This document shows, piece after piece, positions 53,494 to 62,773 of a DNA stretch of 64,000 nucleotides. The notes under the pieces are model-generated. The model searched no databases. It had not been told where the DNA came from and saw nothing but the letters and a program-made list of their open reading frames with translations. Positions within the stretch are counted from its first letter, which is position 1. Each line of letters opens with the position of its first letter. Origin of the DNA: Bradyrhizobium sp. WSM3983 (lineage in GTDB: Bacteria; Pseudomonadota; Alphaproteobacteria; Rhizobiales; Xanthobacteraceae); NCBI RefSeq assembly GCF_000473045.1, contig NZ_AXAY01000001.1:516931-580930 (forward strand). Reading direction: 5' to 3'. A program made the position numbers and the translations under genes.

Positions 53494-54858
53494 TCAGATC
53501 CAGCTCTGGAACAGCATCAGCCGGTTGAACAGCTGCATCGACGTGCCGATGAAGGCGGCCGAGATCGGCAACATCACCGCAAAGCCGATCGCGGCAGTAC
53601 CGACATAGGCCCACAACAGCCAGCGCGGCAGGTCTTCTCTGCGCAGCACATAAACCAGCGCGAGCGAGGCCGCTGTTGCGGCCGGCAGATAATAATAGAT
53701 GAAGCCCAGCGTGCGCGGCAGCAGCGCCCATGCGAGCCACGGGCCGAAATAGAACGCCGCGATCAGGAACGCATCCCAGCGACGCGCGACGATGAAGTCG
53801 CGCAACACCACGACGAGCGCGAGCAGTGCCGGCCACGCTACCAGCGGATTGCCGAGGAAAACGACCGCCGCGACGTTGTCGTCCGAAGTCTTGTCGAACA
53901 GGAACCACACAGGCCGCGCCAGCAACGGCCAGGAAGGCCATGAGCTCATATAAGTGTGGCCGGCGATCGCGGTGGTGGTGTTATCGGCGAAGATCCGGCG
54001 CTGCGCCTCGATCAGATCCGGCAACGACACCCCGTAGAGCGGAACGAAGGCGGCGAGATAGGTCACGGCCGGCAACAGCGCGAAGCAGAGCGCAGCATGA
54101 TGCGCCCTGAAGCCGGGCCAGAGATCGGGGCGGTACCAGTCGCTTGGCTTCGCATCGGCGAACAGCGTGTGCCAGCCCTGCATCAGGCGGATCACCGCAA
54201 CGATGACGATGCAGACACCGAGCGGAAACAGTCCGCTCCATTTGCAGGCGGCGGCGAGGCCGAACAACGCCCCTGCAAGCGCGAACAGCGCCTGCGGCCG
54301 CTCTCGTCGAAAGCCGTGCATGAAGGCGGCGATGGCGAGCAGACCGAGACCGAGCGCAAAGATGTCGAGCATCGCGATGCGCGCCTGCACATAGACCATC
54401 TGGTTGAACGCCGCGATCAGCGCCGCCGCGATCGCAGGCGCTTGCGATCCGAACAGCGCGAGGCCGCAGAGATAGATCGCAACGATCGCGAGCGCACCGA
54501 ACAGTGTCGCCGGATAGCGCCAGCCCAGCGCATTGTCGCCGAATGCAGCGATCGATGCCGCGATCAGCTCTTTCGCCAGCGGCGGATGCATCGGATTGAG
54601 CATCGGCTGCGACGTCCCGGAGCCAAGCATCTGCCGCGCCGCCGGCACGTAATGCACCTCGTCAAAGACGAACTTTTCGGGCGTCACCAGCCCGATCAGC
54701 AGCGCGAGATGCGCAGCTAGGAAGATCGCGACGGCGATCACTGCGCTTCGCGACAACTTCGGAGCCGCGTGTGCTTCGAGCGACTGCTGTGGGATTATTT
54801 TGCGTGGCAAATCTGCGTCACCGCGAAAAAAACAACTCAGCCGATCCATTGAACGCAT
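53494..54858 (-). CDS. PMT-type O-mannosyltransferase (GT39) family membrane protein
   Basis: A 454-residue membrane protein with about 10-11 helices. It shows FDEVHYVPAARQML (residues 64-77) with the Asp-Glu pair, HPPLAKELI (about 90-98) and ARIAMLDIF (about 159-167), as in protein O-mannosyltransferases and relatives, which use a polyprenyl-phosphate sugar to glycosylate Ser/Thr or a lipid. Start is ATG 54858, or 54849 if the GGCGGA site sets it. It is divergent from the FecR and barrel genes; whether it modifies their Ser/Pro-rich segment is a guess. Confidence 0.83.
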   Translation of the reverse strand: MRSMDRLSCFFRGDADLPRKIIPQQSLEAHAAPKLSRSAVIAVAIFLAAHLALLIGLVTPEKFVFDEVHYVPAARQMLGSGTSQPMLNPMHPPLAKELIAASIAAFGDNALGWRYPATLFGALAIVAIYLCGLALFGSQAPAIAAALIAAFNQMVYVQARIAMLDIFALGLGLLAIAAFMHGFRRERPQALFALAGALFGLAAACKWSGLFPLGVCIVIVAVIRLMQGWHTLFADAKPSDWYRPDLWPGFRAHHAALCFALLPAVTYLAAFVPLYGVSLPDLIEAQRRIFADNTTTAIAGHTYMSSWPSWPLLARPVWFLFDKTSDDNVAAVVFLGNPLVAWPALLALVVVLRDFIVARRWDAFLIAAFYFGPWLAWALLPRTLGFIYYYLPAATAASLALVYVLRREDLPRWLLWAYVGTAAIGFAVMLPISAAFIGTSMQLFNRLMLFQSWI

Positions 54859-54959
54859 TCCGCCGCAACTGTCACTAAGCTAACGCTCGTCCCGCGCCGC
54901 TTGTGATCATTCTACCACAACAGAGGCGTGCGCGATCAGGGACTTCGATCGGGTACGAT

Positions 54960-55661
54960 ATGAATTTGCGTTTTCTGCTTTTCCCTGCACTGCTGTCCGC
55001 CACACTGTGCGCAGCGACTTGCGCGCAGGCCCAAACGCGCGTCGGCGAAGCCGTCCTGGTTCAGAACGAGGTGGTACGCGTCGCCGCGACCACGTCGCCG
55101 ATCAGCGTCGGCGACAGCATGCTGCGCGACGAGACCGTGCGCACCGGCGCCGACAGCGCAGCGCGGTTCGTCATGGCCGACAGCACCAATCTGTCGCTTG
55201 GACCGAGCGCCACGCTGAAGCTCGACCGCACCGTCTTCAACGACGAGCACAGCTATCGCGACGTCGCGATTCGCATGGCCACGGGCGCCTTCCGCTTCGT
55301 GACCGGACATTCGGAGAAGACCGCCTACAAGATCACAACGCCGCTCGCGACCATCGGCGTTCGCGGCACCACGCTCGACATCCTGTCGCAGCGCGGCCGC
55401 TCGGTCGTCGTGCTTCAGGAGGGCGCGGCCAGCGTCTGCACGCTGAACTTCCAGTGCATCCAGCTGACCCAGCCGGGCGACACCGCGGTCATCACCTCGA
55501 CCGGCGGCAAGGTCTCCATCACCAAGACCAACACGCCGCCCTGGACTTTCGCCGCCAATTGCGCCGCGAATGCGGGGCTGTGCTCCGTCAACCAATATGC
55601 CGACGCCTCACCGACCATCACTCCTGCCGTCCATGACGATGGCATGCTGTGCGGGCGCTGA
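54960..55661 (+). CDS. Secreted FecR-domain protein
   Basis: A 233-residue protein with a Sec signal (MNLRFLLFPALLSATLCAAT). The mature part contains a FecR domain (residues about 40-170): GDSMLRDETVRTGADSAARFVMADSTNLSLGPSATLKL and YKITTPLATIGVRGTTLDI. Unlike FecR anti-sigma factors, it has no cytoplasmic domain or sigma gene beside it, so it is a secreted FecR domain of unknown role. Start is ATG 54960. The beta-barrel protein gene starts 2 nt after its stop, so the two are coupled. Confidence 0.88.
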   Translation: MNLRFLLFPALLSATLCAATCAQAQTRVGEAVLVQNEVVRVAATTSPISVGDSMLRDETVRTGADSAARFVMADSTNLSLGPSATLKLDRTVFNDEHSYRDVAIRMATGAFRFVTGHSEKTAYKITTPLATIGVRGTTLDILSQRGRSVVVLQEGAASVCTLNFQCIQLTQPGDTAVITSTGGKVSITKTNTPPWTFAANCAANAGLCSVNQYADASPTITPAVHDDGMLCGR

Positions 55662-55663
55662 CG

Positions 55664-56800
55664 ATGGCGAAGCTCGGCTTCAAGCGATTGGTCCTGGCGG
55701 GCGCATTGGCCGCAACCTCGGCGTTTGCACAGTTCGCGCTCCACACCCGTCCGGCCGGGGCCGCGAGCACCTGCGGGTTTGAATGCGGCGAGCCTAACCC
55801 CTATTCGTCACCAAGCCCATATCCGTCGCCGAGCCCGTCCCCATCACCGAACCCAGTCCCGTCGCCAAGCCCGATGTCAAGCCCGATGTCAAGCCCAACT
55901 CCGACCGGCTCCGATTCCAGCGGCAAATCGGTCGGCGGCCTCGCCAACCAGCGCTTCAACCAGATGATCACCAACCGCGTGCTCGGCACGGTGTTGCTTG
56001 GCGTCAACGAGCAGGTCAATTGCAGCGACTGCATCAGCGCGTTCGGCTCGGCCGGCTCGTTCTCGGCCGGCATCCACGGCCGCAAGGAGCTGACGCCCAA
56101 TCTGTCGCTGCTCGCCGGCCTCGCCTACACGCAATACAGCGAGGGCGGCTACAACATCACCAGCGCTCCGATCGGCGCCTTCGCACTGCGTTATGATTTC
56201 ACCGATTGGGGCTCGTCGCGTCCGTTCTTCGACGTCGGCACGATCCTGACACCATGGGAGAAGGCGCGCTACACCCGCAGCTACAATACCAGCCTGGGTC
56301 CAGTGAGCGTGACCAGCTCGACCAACGCCGCGAATTACGCGGTCTACGGTCGCGCCGGCTGGATGAGCCGATTGTCAGGCCAGGATGAGGTCGCAGCCTC
56401 CGTCGAGGTCTGGCAGCTCTGGCAGCGCGTATCGGGCTATGCGGACAATGTGGTCGCGTTCAATCCGTTCGACGCCAATATTGCGACCGGCACCGACCGC
56501 ACCAGCCTGGTCAAGATCGGCGGCCAGTGGACCCATCTCTTCGCCGGCAACGTCGAGACCAACATCAACGGCGGCCGGGTGCAGTCGTTCGCCAGCCATA
56601 GCGGCATCGTCGCCACCGTGACCGGCGACGGCATGGTGGTGCCGACGATGGGCAACCAGGGCTGGTTCGAATATGGCGGCCGCCTCGGCTTCCGCGTGCA
56701 GAGGGGCTGGGTCGTGGACCTCTTCGCCAACGGCACGCTGGGCCCGCAGCCGGTCGGCAACACCATCCATGGCGGCGTGGGGCTGAGGATCAATTATTAG
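55664..56800 (+). CDS. Beta-barrel outer-membrane protein with a Pro/Ser-rich segment
   Basis: A 378-residue protein. A signal peptide spans residues 1-33. Residues 44-82 are a Pro/Ser run (PSPYPSPSPSPSPNPVPSPS). The rest (about 95-378) is an autotransporter-like beta-barrel with alternating strands such as LAGLAYTQYSEGGYNITSAPIGAFALRYDF and ends in the sequence GVGLRINY, whose C-terminal Tyr is a Bam signal. No passenger domain is present. The 2-nt spacing from the FecR gene suggests a joint system at the cell surface. I use ATG 55664 (MAKLGFKR); GTG 55649 is also open. Confidence 0.83.
   Translation: MAKLGFKRLVLAGALAATSAFAQFALHTRPAGAASTCGFECGEPNPYSSPSPYPSPSPSPSPNPVPSPSPMSSPMSSPTPTGSDSSGKSVGGLANQRFNQMITNRVLGTVLLGVNEQVNCSDCISAFGSAGSFSAGIHGRKELTPNLSLLAGLAYTQYSEGGYNITSAPIGAFALRYDFTDWGSSRPFFDVGTILTPWEKARYTRSYNTSLGPVSVTSSTNAANYAVYGRAGWMSRLSGQDEVAASVEVWQLWQRVSGYADNVVAFNPFDANIATGTDRTSLVKIGGQWTHLFAGNVETNINGGRVQSFASHSGIVATVTGDGMVVPTMGNQGWFEYGGRLGFRVQRGWVVDLFANGTLGPQPVGNTIHGGVGLRINY
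55790..55912 (+). repeat. Pro/Ser coding low-complexity repeat with 12-bp tandem units
   Basis: The segment encodes repeated SP/PSP units; AAGCCCGATGTC occurs twice in tandem near 55867. The unit size keeps the reading frame, so copy-number change would alter the protein length without breaking it. Confidence 0.7.
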
Positions 56801-56823
56801 CGGGTGGGCCCAGGCTAGCTTTC

Positions 56824-56918
56824 GTAGGGTGGGCAAAGCGAAGCGTGCCCACCACTTCTCTCTCAACCGGAGACGGATGGTGGGCACGGCGCTATCGCGC
56901 CTTTGCACCACCCTACGG
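56824..56918. repeat. Palindromic intergenic repeat with CGTAGGGTGGGC ends
   Basis: CGTAGGGTGGGCAAAG pairs with CTTTGCACCACCCTACG, and GCGTGCCCACCA with TGGTGGGCACG. It sits between the convergent barrel and VOC genes. The type differs from the other intergenic repeats in the window. Confidence 0.82.
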
Positions 56919-56932
56919 CACCTCTGCTGACG

Positions 56933-57421
56933 TCACGCCGCCGACTTGCCCTCGAACGCACGCCGCAAGGCGTCCACGTCAAGCTTCACCATTTTCATCA
57001 TGGCCTGCATCGCGCGTGCGGCGGCGGCCTTGTCGGGGCTCGACAGGAAGTCGAACATCACCTTGGGCACCACCTGCCACGCCACGCCCCAGCGATCCCT
57101 CAGCCAGCCGCACTGCTCTGCCTTGCCGCCATGAGCGAGGAATGCGTTCCAAACGCTGTCGACCTGGGCCTGGTCGTCGCAATGGATCATCAGCGAGATC
57201 GCGTGCGTGTACTCCATCTTCATGCCGCCGTTGAGTGCGACCAGCGGCTGGCCGGCCACCGTGAACTCGACAACGAGCACGGAGCCTTCCGTGCCGGACG
57301 GGCCGTCCGAAACGTTTTGCTGAACGTGCGTGATCTCCGAATTCGGCACGAGCGAGACGTAGAATTTTGCGGCTTCCTCAGCATCACCGTTGAACCACAT
57401 GCAGGGCACGAGCTTGGACAT
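56933..57421 (-). CDS. VOC family protein (PhnB/3-demethylubiquinone methyltransferase-like)
   Basis: A 162-residue VOC-fold protein. It begins MSKLVPCMWFNGDAEEAAKFYVSLVPNSEI, has the mid motif GSVLVVEFTVAGQPLVALNGG, and near the C terminus DRWGVAWQVVPKVMFDFLSSPD. Such PhnB-like proteins are metal-binding and unassigned; a true methyltransferase role is doubtful. It is the second of two VOC genes on the minus strand, with a 26-bp gap to the other, so they are likely co-transcribed. Confidence 0.87.
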   Translation of the reverse strand: MSKLVPCMWFNGDAEEAAKFYVSLVPNSEITHVQQNVSDGPSGTEGSVLVVEFTVAGQPLVALNGGMKMEYTHAISLMIHCDDQAQVDSVWNAFLAHGGKAEQCGWLRDRWGVAWQVVPKVMFDFLSSPDKAAAARAMQAMMKMVKLDVDALRRAFEGKSAA

Positions 57422-57447
57422 TGCGAATGCTCCTCTTCGGGTTTCGA

Positions 57448-57876
57448 TCAGGCGTTCGCCATCGCGGGCTTCGCGGGGACCGCTGCCATGTCCAGCCAGT
57501 TCACACCCCACATATGGCCATCCGGATCCTCAAAGCTGCGGCCGTACATGAAGCTATATTCGTCCTTCGGGCTGGGATCGGCCACCCCGCCCGCAGCCTC
57601 GGCCTTGGCGACGATATCGTCGACCTCGTTCCGGCTGTCGGCGGACAGGCAGAACAACGCCTGGTTCGAGGTCTTTGCATCAGCGATCGGCTTCGGCGTG
57701 AAATGACGGAATTTGTCGTGGGTCGTCAGCATCACGAAAATGCTCTCGGAAAAGACCATGCAGCTCGCGGTATCGTCGCTGAATTGCGGATTCCTCGTCG
57801 CGCCGATCGCCCCGTAAAAGGCGGTTGCACACTTGAGGTCGGTCACCGGCAGATTGAGGAAAATCATCCTGGGCAT
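57448..57876 (-). CDS. VOC family (glyoxalase-like) protein
   Basis: A 142-residue VOC-fold protein with MPRMIFLNLPVTDLKCATAFYGAIGA at the N terminus and FMYGRSFEDPDGHMWGVNWLD near the C terminus, which holds the metal-ligand region of the lactoylglutathione lyase fold. The ATG at 57876 follows GGAG. It may be the first gene of a two-gene unit with the PhnB-like gene. The substrate is not known. About 128 bp separate it from the cupin gene. Confidence 0.87.
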   Translation of the reverse strand: MPRMIFLNLPVTDLKCATAFYGAIGATRNPQFSDDTASCMVFSESIFVMLTTHDKFRHFTPKPIADAKTSNQALFCLSADSRNEVDDIVAKAEAAGGVADPSPKDEYSFMYGRSFEDPDGHMWGVNWLDMAAVPAKPAMANA

Positions 57877-58004
57877 CGGAAGCTCCTTGGGCGGGGTTCT
57901 GCCCAAGGACGGACGGCCGAGCCGCTATCCGACACGGCTGTCGAATTATTTTTCTGACTCCCGGCTGCGGGGTTCTGTCGCACCGCCCCGCCCGGTCTTC
58001 AGCC

Positions 58005-58520
58005 TTACTTCTTCTCGTTGGGATCCCGGTGGACGGGATCGATCCACAGCACGGTCTCGGGCTTCTCGACCGGCTCGATGTCGAGATTGATCGCGACCGC
58101 CTCGCCGTCGCTACGCACCAGCACGCATTCCAGCACCTCGTCGCGGCTGGCGTTGATCTCCTGGTGCGGCACGTAGGGCGGCACGAAAATGAAATCGCCC
58201 GGGCCGGCCTCCGCGGTGAATTGCAGGCTCTCGCCCCAGCGCATCCGCGCCTTGCCCTTCACGACGTAGATGACGCTTTCGAGATGGCCGTGATGATGCG
58301 CGCCGGTCTTGGCATCGGGCTTGATGCTGACGGTGCCCGCCCACAGTTTCTGCGCGCCGACGCGTGCGAAATTGATCGCGGCCGCGCGGTCCATGCCCGC
58401 CGTCGATGGCACGTTGGTATCGAGCTGGTTGCCGGGAATGACGCGCACGCCGTCATGTTTCCAGCGATCGTCGTGATGATCGTGGTCATGGTGGGAGTGC
58501 GTGTGGTCATGGCCGGTCAT
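58005..58520 (-). CDS. Cupin domain protein with a His-rich N terminus
   Basis: A 171-residue protein. The first 20 residues are His/Asp-rich ([15 protein letters not shown]), a metal-binding stretch. The cupin domain follows with [17 protein letters not shown] (about 82-98), which holds the metal-binding His cluster, and [17 protein letters not shown] as the second motif. Function is not known: a metal-dependent sugar or small-molecule enzyme or a storage protein are both possible. Start is ATG 58520 (MTGHDHTHS). It is divergent from the CsbD gene. Confidence 0.85.
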   Translation of the reverse strand: MTGHDHTHSHHDHDHHDDRWKHDGVRVIPGNQLDTNVPSTAGMDRAAAINFARVGAQKLWAGTVSIKPDAKTGAHHHGHLESVIYVVKGKARMRWGESLQFTAEAGPGDFIFVPPYVPHQEINASRDEVLECVLVRSDGEAVAINLDIEPVEKPETVLWIDPVHRDPNEKK

Positions 58521-58647
58521 GGGACTTGCTCTCTGTTGGTTCCGTGCGCGCGAAACTAACCAAAGCCGGCCTATCAAGCCATACCAAAATCGGAACCCTC
58601 ATAGCCACCAGACGTTGTCGTCGCGAACAATCTGGAAGGAGAGTTTC

Positions 58648-58866
58648 ATGGGTAGCACGAGCGACAAGGTCAAGGGCAACGCAAACGAAGCCATCGGCAA
58701 GGCCAAGCAGGGCATCGGTGAAGCCACCGGTTCCGAACGCCTCCAGGGCGAAGGCGCGGTCCAGGAAGTGAAGGGCAAGGGCCAGAAGGCCATGGGCGAC
58801 ACCAAGGACGCTGCAAAGGAAGCGATTGATCGCGCCGCTGCTGCAGCGCGCCGCGCGGCCGAGTGA
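58648..58866 (+). CDS. CsbD family stress-response protein
   Basis: A 72-residue hydrophilic protein. [31 protein letters not shown] covers the CsbD motif with its paired GKAKQ-like units, and the C terminus is an Ala/Arg helix. The family is induced by general stress in bacteria and has no known biochemical role. Start is ATG 58648 with GGAAGGAG 7 nt upstream. The gene is followed by a strong terminator. Confidence 0.92.
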   Translation: MGSTSDKVKGNANEAIGKAKQGIGEATGSERLQGEGAVQEVKGKGQKAMGDTKDAAKEAIDRAAAAARRAAE

Positions 58867-58890
58867 CGCGCGCAAAACTGAAAGCGAAAA

Positions 58891-58915
58891 GACCGGCCTC
58901 GCGGCCGGTCTTTTT
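58891..58915 (+). terminator. Intrinsic terminator of the CsbD gene
   Basis: GACCGGCC and GGCCGGTC form an 8-bp stem with a 4-nt loop, followed by TTTTT. The preceding AAAA makes it useful in the other direction as well, for the convergent FKBP gene. Confidence 0.9.
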
Positions 58916-58933
58916 GTTTGTCCGTCTGTTCGC

Positions 58934-59398
58934 TCACTTCACCGCGAGCAATTCCACGTCGAACATCAGCGTCGCGTTCGGCGGGATTACGCCACCGGCG
59001 CCGCGGGCGCCGTAGCCGAGCTGCGGTGGGATGACCAGCGTGCGCTTGCCGCCGACTTTCATCGTGGACACGCCCTCGTCCCAACCGGCGATGACGCGGC
59101 CCTTGCCGATGGGGAATTCGAACGGCTCGTTGCGATCGACCGACGAGTCGAATTTCTTGCCCTTCTGGCCGTTCTCGTAGAGCCAGCCGGTATAGTGCAT
59201 CACGCAGATCTGGCCGGGCTTCGGCGAAGCACCGGTGCCGACGACGCTGTCGATGGTCTGCAAGCCTGAAGCTGTGGTCATGGGTTTTCCTGCGGTCTGG
59301 GCCGATGCCGTGGTGGAGACGAATGTCGACACGCTGGCGATCACAGTGATCGCGAGTGCCGACATGATGGCGAGGAGTGCGCGCTGAAAACGCTGCAT
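58934..59398 (-). CDS. FKBP-type peptidyl-prolyl isomerase, exported
   Basis: A 154-residue isomerase. A Sec signal covers about residues 1-34. The FKBP domain follows: [33 protein letters not shown], then [31 protein letters not shown], with the classic Trp and Tyr of the active pocket. It speeds proline cis/trans change in exported proteins. It lies 60 bp downstream of the paoC stop on the same strand and might be co-transcribed with it, but its terminator is the shared hairpin at 58891-58915. Confidence 0.93.
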   Translation of the reverse strand: MQRFQRALLAIMSALAITVIASVSTFVSTTASAQTAGKPMTTASGLQTIDSVVGTGASPKPGQICVMHYTGWLYENGQKGKKFDSSVDRNEPFEFPIGKGRVIAGWDEGVSTMKVGGKRTLVIPPQLGYGARGAGGVIPPNATLMFDVELLAVK

Positions 59399-59458
59399 AG
59401 AACACCTTCCGTTTGAGGCGGAAGGTGTCTAGCGCAAGGCCGGGGCCGTTTCCACCCC

Positions 59459-61750
59459 TCAGACCTCGATATTTTCCAGCCGCACCGGCAGCTTGCGGAT
59501 GCGCTGACCCGTGGCGTGATAGATCGCGTTGCAGATCGCAGCGTTGGTGCCGACATTGGCGAGTTCACCGAGGCCCTTTGCGCCGGCCGGGTTGATGTGA
59601 TCGTCCTGCTCGGAGAGCAGGATGACCTCGACACCGGGCACATCCGCATTCACGGGCACGAGATAATCGGCGAAATTGTCGTTGACGTAGCGCGCGGTGC
59701 GTTCGTCAATCTCGGTGGCCTCCAGCAGCGCGGAGGACATGCCCCAGATCAGGCCGCCCATGAGCTGGCTGCGCGTCGTCCGCGGGTTCATGATGCGGCC
59801 GGCCGCAAACGCACCAACCAGGCGAGGTGCGCGAATCTCGTGCGTGTAGCGGTTGACCCTGACCTCGACGAACTCCGCACCGAAGGCATAGGCAATCTTG
59901 TCCTTCATCGCTGCCCCGCCGACAATACGCACGTGCCCGCTATGCATGGCCTTGAAAGAATCCAGCGGCGCACCGTCCGGCTTCCACTCGCCATATTCCT
60001 CGACCACGCCGGCACCGAGCGCGTCGAACGCCTTCTCGATGTCGAGCGGACGGTCGCCCTTTGCCGCCTGCGTCGTCGGCGCCTGACTGAGGCCTATCGT
60101 TTCCTTCGCCTTGTCGGTGAGGGTGTCGCCCGGCATCACCGCCTTGAACAGCCGCTGGCGAATCTGGTCACACACCATCATCACTGCCGAACAGGTGCTG
60201 GCCGTCGAATTCGATCCACCGGCGACGGGTCCCGGCGGCAAGTCGCTGTCGCCGACGAAGACCGCGACCTTCTCCAGCGGCACGCCAAGCCGCTCGGCTG
60301 CCGTTTGCGCCAGAATCGTATAGGCGCCGGTGCCGATCTCATGACCGGCGATCTCGACGCGGGTACGGCCGTCGCGCTGCAAGCGAACGCGCGCCGCTGC
60401 AGGCGCCATCTGCGTCGGATAACAGGTGGCCGCGCAGCCATAGCCGATCAGCCAATCGCCATCGGACATCGATTTCGGCGCCGCCGAGCGCTGCGACCAG
60501 CCGAAGGCCTTGGCGGCCTCGTCGAAGCATGCCATCAGCGACCGCGACGTGTAGGGCTTGCCGCCGATCGGCTCGTTGGTGGTGTCGTTGACGCGACGGA
60601 GCTCGACCGGATCCATGTTGAGCTTCACGGCAAGCTCGTCCATCGCGCTCTCCAGCGCGAACAGATACGGCACCTCCGGCGGCGACCGCATGAAGCCCGG
60701 CGTGTTGCGGTCGGCGCGCACGATCGATACGAGGCTGTCGACATTGGGGCAGGCATAGAGCCGCGCCGTGGTCTTGGTGCCTCCGACGCAATAGGCATCA
60801 GCGCGCGAGGACACCTCCGCGCCCTCGTGCCTGAGGGCGACCAGCTTGCCGTCCCGGCCGGCGCCGAGCTTGATCTCGTGCCGAGTCTCGGCCCGATAGG
60901 TTGCAATGGTAAAACCCTGGTCGCGCGTGGGGACCAACTTGATCGGCCGGTTCAGCCGCTTCGCGATGCCGGCGATGATGGCGGTGCGCGGCGTCATCGA
61001 GCCGCGAGAGCCAAAACCGCCGCCGACATAGGGATTGACCACCCTCACCTTGTCGGCGTCGATGCCGAGCTGCTCGGCGACGCCGTTCTTCAGGCCGTAG
61101 ACATATTGGCTGGGCTCATAGATGACGAGATTATCGCCCATCCAGGCGCAGCTCGTTGAAAACAGCTCCATCGGATTGTGGTGCTGCGTCGGCGTGTCAT
61201 AGGAAGCGGTGACCTTCACCTCGGCCTCCTCAAACGCCTTGGCGAAATCGCCGACCTGCGGGTCTTCCTTGAACTGCGCGTTCTGGCCTTTCGCAGCGGC
61301 TTTCGTCGTTCCAGGCGAGTCGAAGCTCGCGCTCGGGGTGGCCGCCGAGTAGCTGACCTTGACGCGGTTAGCGGCCTCGCGCGCAGCCTCGTAGCTCTCC
61401 GCGACGACCACGGCGATGATCTCGCCGTCATGCGCGATGTCGGCCGACTTCAATGGCTGGATCGTGGTCCCGGCATAGCCACCATTGCTGAAGAGCTTTG
61501 ACTCCTTCAACTTTGGTGCGTTCTCGTGCGTGACAATGTCGATCACACCGCGGACATTTTTGGCATCGTGCAGATCAAAGCTGTTGATGCGGCCCCTGGC
61601 AATCGCGCTGGTGACCAGGAAGGCATAGGCCGGATTGTCCAGCGGCATATCGGACCCGTAGGTCGCCCGCCCCGTGACTTTTGCCGCTGCATCGTAGCGC
61701 GGCACGGGCTGGCCCATATTCGCCTTCGGATCGGGAGCAGCTGCGGTCAT
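59459..61750 (-). CDS. paoC: Molybdenum subunit of a periplasmic aldehyde oxidoreductase (PaoC type)
   Basis: A 763-residue large subunit of the xanthine oxidase family that holds the molybdenum cytosine dinucleotide cofactor. The domains are the aldehyde oxidase fold I (about 20-130) and the Moco-binding domain, with GGGFGSRG and the catalytic GxxGxGE Glu at 729 in GAKGLGELANVG. It oxidises aldehydes with water. Its start is 2 nt from the paoB stop. It needs a dedicated chaperone (PaoD/XdhC type) that is not in the window. Confidence 0.93.
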   Translation of the reverse strand: MTAAAPDPKANMGQPVPRYDAAAKVTGRATYGSDMPLDNPAYAFLVTSAIARGRINSFDLHDAKNVRGVIDIVTHENAPKLKESKLFSNGGYAGTTIQPLKSADIAHDGEIIAVVVAESYEAAREAANRVKVSYSAATPSASFDSPGTTKAAAKGQNAQFKEDPQVGDFAKAFEEAEVKVTASYDTPTQHHNPMELFSTSCAWMGDNLVIYEPSQYVYGLKNGVAEQLGIDADKVRVVNPYVGGGFGSRGSMTPRTAIIAGIAKRLNRPIKLVPTRDQGFTIATYRAETRHEIKLGAGRDGKLVALRHEGAEVSSRADAYCVGGTKTTARLYACPNVDSLVSIVRADRNTPGFMRSPPEVPYLFALESAMDELAVKLNMDPVELRRVNDTTNEPIGGKPYTSRSLMACFDEAAKAFGWSQRSAAPKSMSDGDWLIGYGCAATCYPTQMAPAAARVRLQRDGRTRVEIAGHEIGTGAYTILAQTAAERLGVPLEKVAVFVGDSDLPPGPVAGGSNSTASTCSAVMMVCDQIRQRLFKAVMPGDTLTDKAKETIGLSQAPTTQAAKGDRPLDIEKAFDALGAGVVEEYGEWKPDGAPLDSFKAMHSGHVRIVGGAAMKDKIAYAFGAEFVEVRVNRYTHEIRAPRLVGAFAAGRIMNPRTTRSQLMGGLIWGMSSALLEATEIDERTARYVNDNFADYLVPVNADVPGVEVILLSEQDDHINPAGAKGLGELANVGTNAAICNAIYHATGQRIRKLPVRLENIEV

Positions 61751-61752
61751 GG

Positions 61753-62769
61753 TCAGATCTCCATCGTTGCGGCCTGCTGCAGCGCGCGTGCCACGACGCG
61801 CTTGCCGAGTGCGATCTTGAAGCTGTTGTATTGGCGCCCCTTCGCGTCCGCGAAGGCGGTATCGGCGACACGCTGTGCCAGACCGTCATCGAACCTTTGT
61901 CCCCTCAGCAGCGCTTCCGCCTCTCGCGCGCGCCAGGGCACCGTGGCGACACCGCCAAGCGCGACACGCGCATCCCGGATCGTGCCGTCCTGCACGTCGA
62001 GCGCGACCGCAGCCGAGGACAGCGCGAACTCATAGGACTGTCGGTCGCGCGCCTTCAGGTAAACTGAGCGCGGCCAGCGGCCGGGAATGACGAAGGCGGA
62101 GATCAACTCGCCCGGCTGAAGCGCGGTCTCGATCTCGGGCGTATTGCCAGGCGCCTTGTGCAGCTCCGCGAACGGCATGCCGCGGGTCCCGGATCTGCCG
62201 GTGATCTCGACCGTGGCGTCCAGCGCGATCAGCGCCTGGGCAAAATCGCCGGGATAGGTCGCGATGCACTGGTCGGAGGTGCCGAGCACCGCATGCATGC
62301 GGTTGACGCCATCCATCGCGGCACAGCCCGAGCCGGGATTGCGCTTGTTGCAATTCTCGTAGGAGACGTCGCGAAAATAGCTGCAGCGGGTCCGCTGCAT
62401 GACATTGCCGCCGAGCGTCGCCATGTTGCGAAGCTGGGCGCTGGCGGCAAGTTTCAGGGAGTTGGCGATAACCGGATAGCTACGCTGAATCTGGTCATGC
62501 GCGGCGACATCAGACATCTTCGCAAGCGCGCCCAGCCGCAAATTGTCGGCTCCCGGATCGATCGCCGACCAGCCTCGCGCGAGCGGATTGATGTCGACGA
62601 TCGCCGCGGGCCGCATCACGTCCAGCTTCATCAGATCAATCAGCGTGGTGCCGCCGGCGAGCGGCTGTGCATTGGCCTGCGTCAGCGGATTGTTTGCAGC
62701 GGCGGCGGCACTGAGCGCCTGCACAGCCATGCCAGGGTCTGTCGCCCTCTGATATGAAAACGGTCGCAT
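61753..62769 (-). CDS. paoB: FAD and [4Fe-4S] subunit of the aldehyde oxidoreductase (PaoB type)
   Basis: A 338-residue subunit of the FAD-binding domain family. The FAD site shows PLAGGTTLIDLMK (residues 37-49) and ATLGGNVMQRTRC (117-129). Cys129, Cys140, Cys149 and Cys168 (in CSYFRD, NCNKRNPGSGC and DQCIATYP) match the extra cluster-binding loop known from E. coli PaoB. It passes electrons from the molybdenum site to FAD. Its start is 4 nt from the paoA stop and its stop 2 nt from the paoC start. Confidence 0.92.
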   Translation of the reverse strand: MRPFSYQRATDPGMAVQALSAAAAANNPLTQANAQPLAGGTTLIDLMKLDVMRPAAIVDINPLARGWSAIDPGADNLRLGALAKMSDVAAHDQIQRSYPVIANSLKLAASAQLRNMATLGGNVMQRTRCSYFRDVSYENCNKRNPGSGCAAMDGVNRMHAVLGTSDQCIATYPGDFAQALIALDATVEITGRSGTRGMPFAELHKAPGNTPEIETALQPGELISAFVIPGRWPRSVYLKARDRQSYEFALSSAAVALDVQDGTIRDARVALGGVATVPWRAREAEALLRGQRFDDGLAQRVADTAFADAKGRQYNSFKIALGKRVVARALQQAATMEI

Positions 62770-62773
62770 GCGC

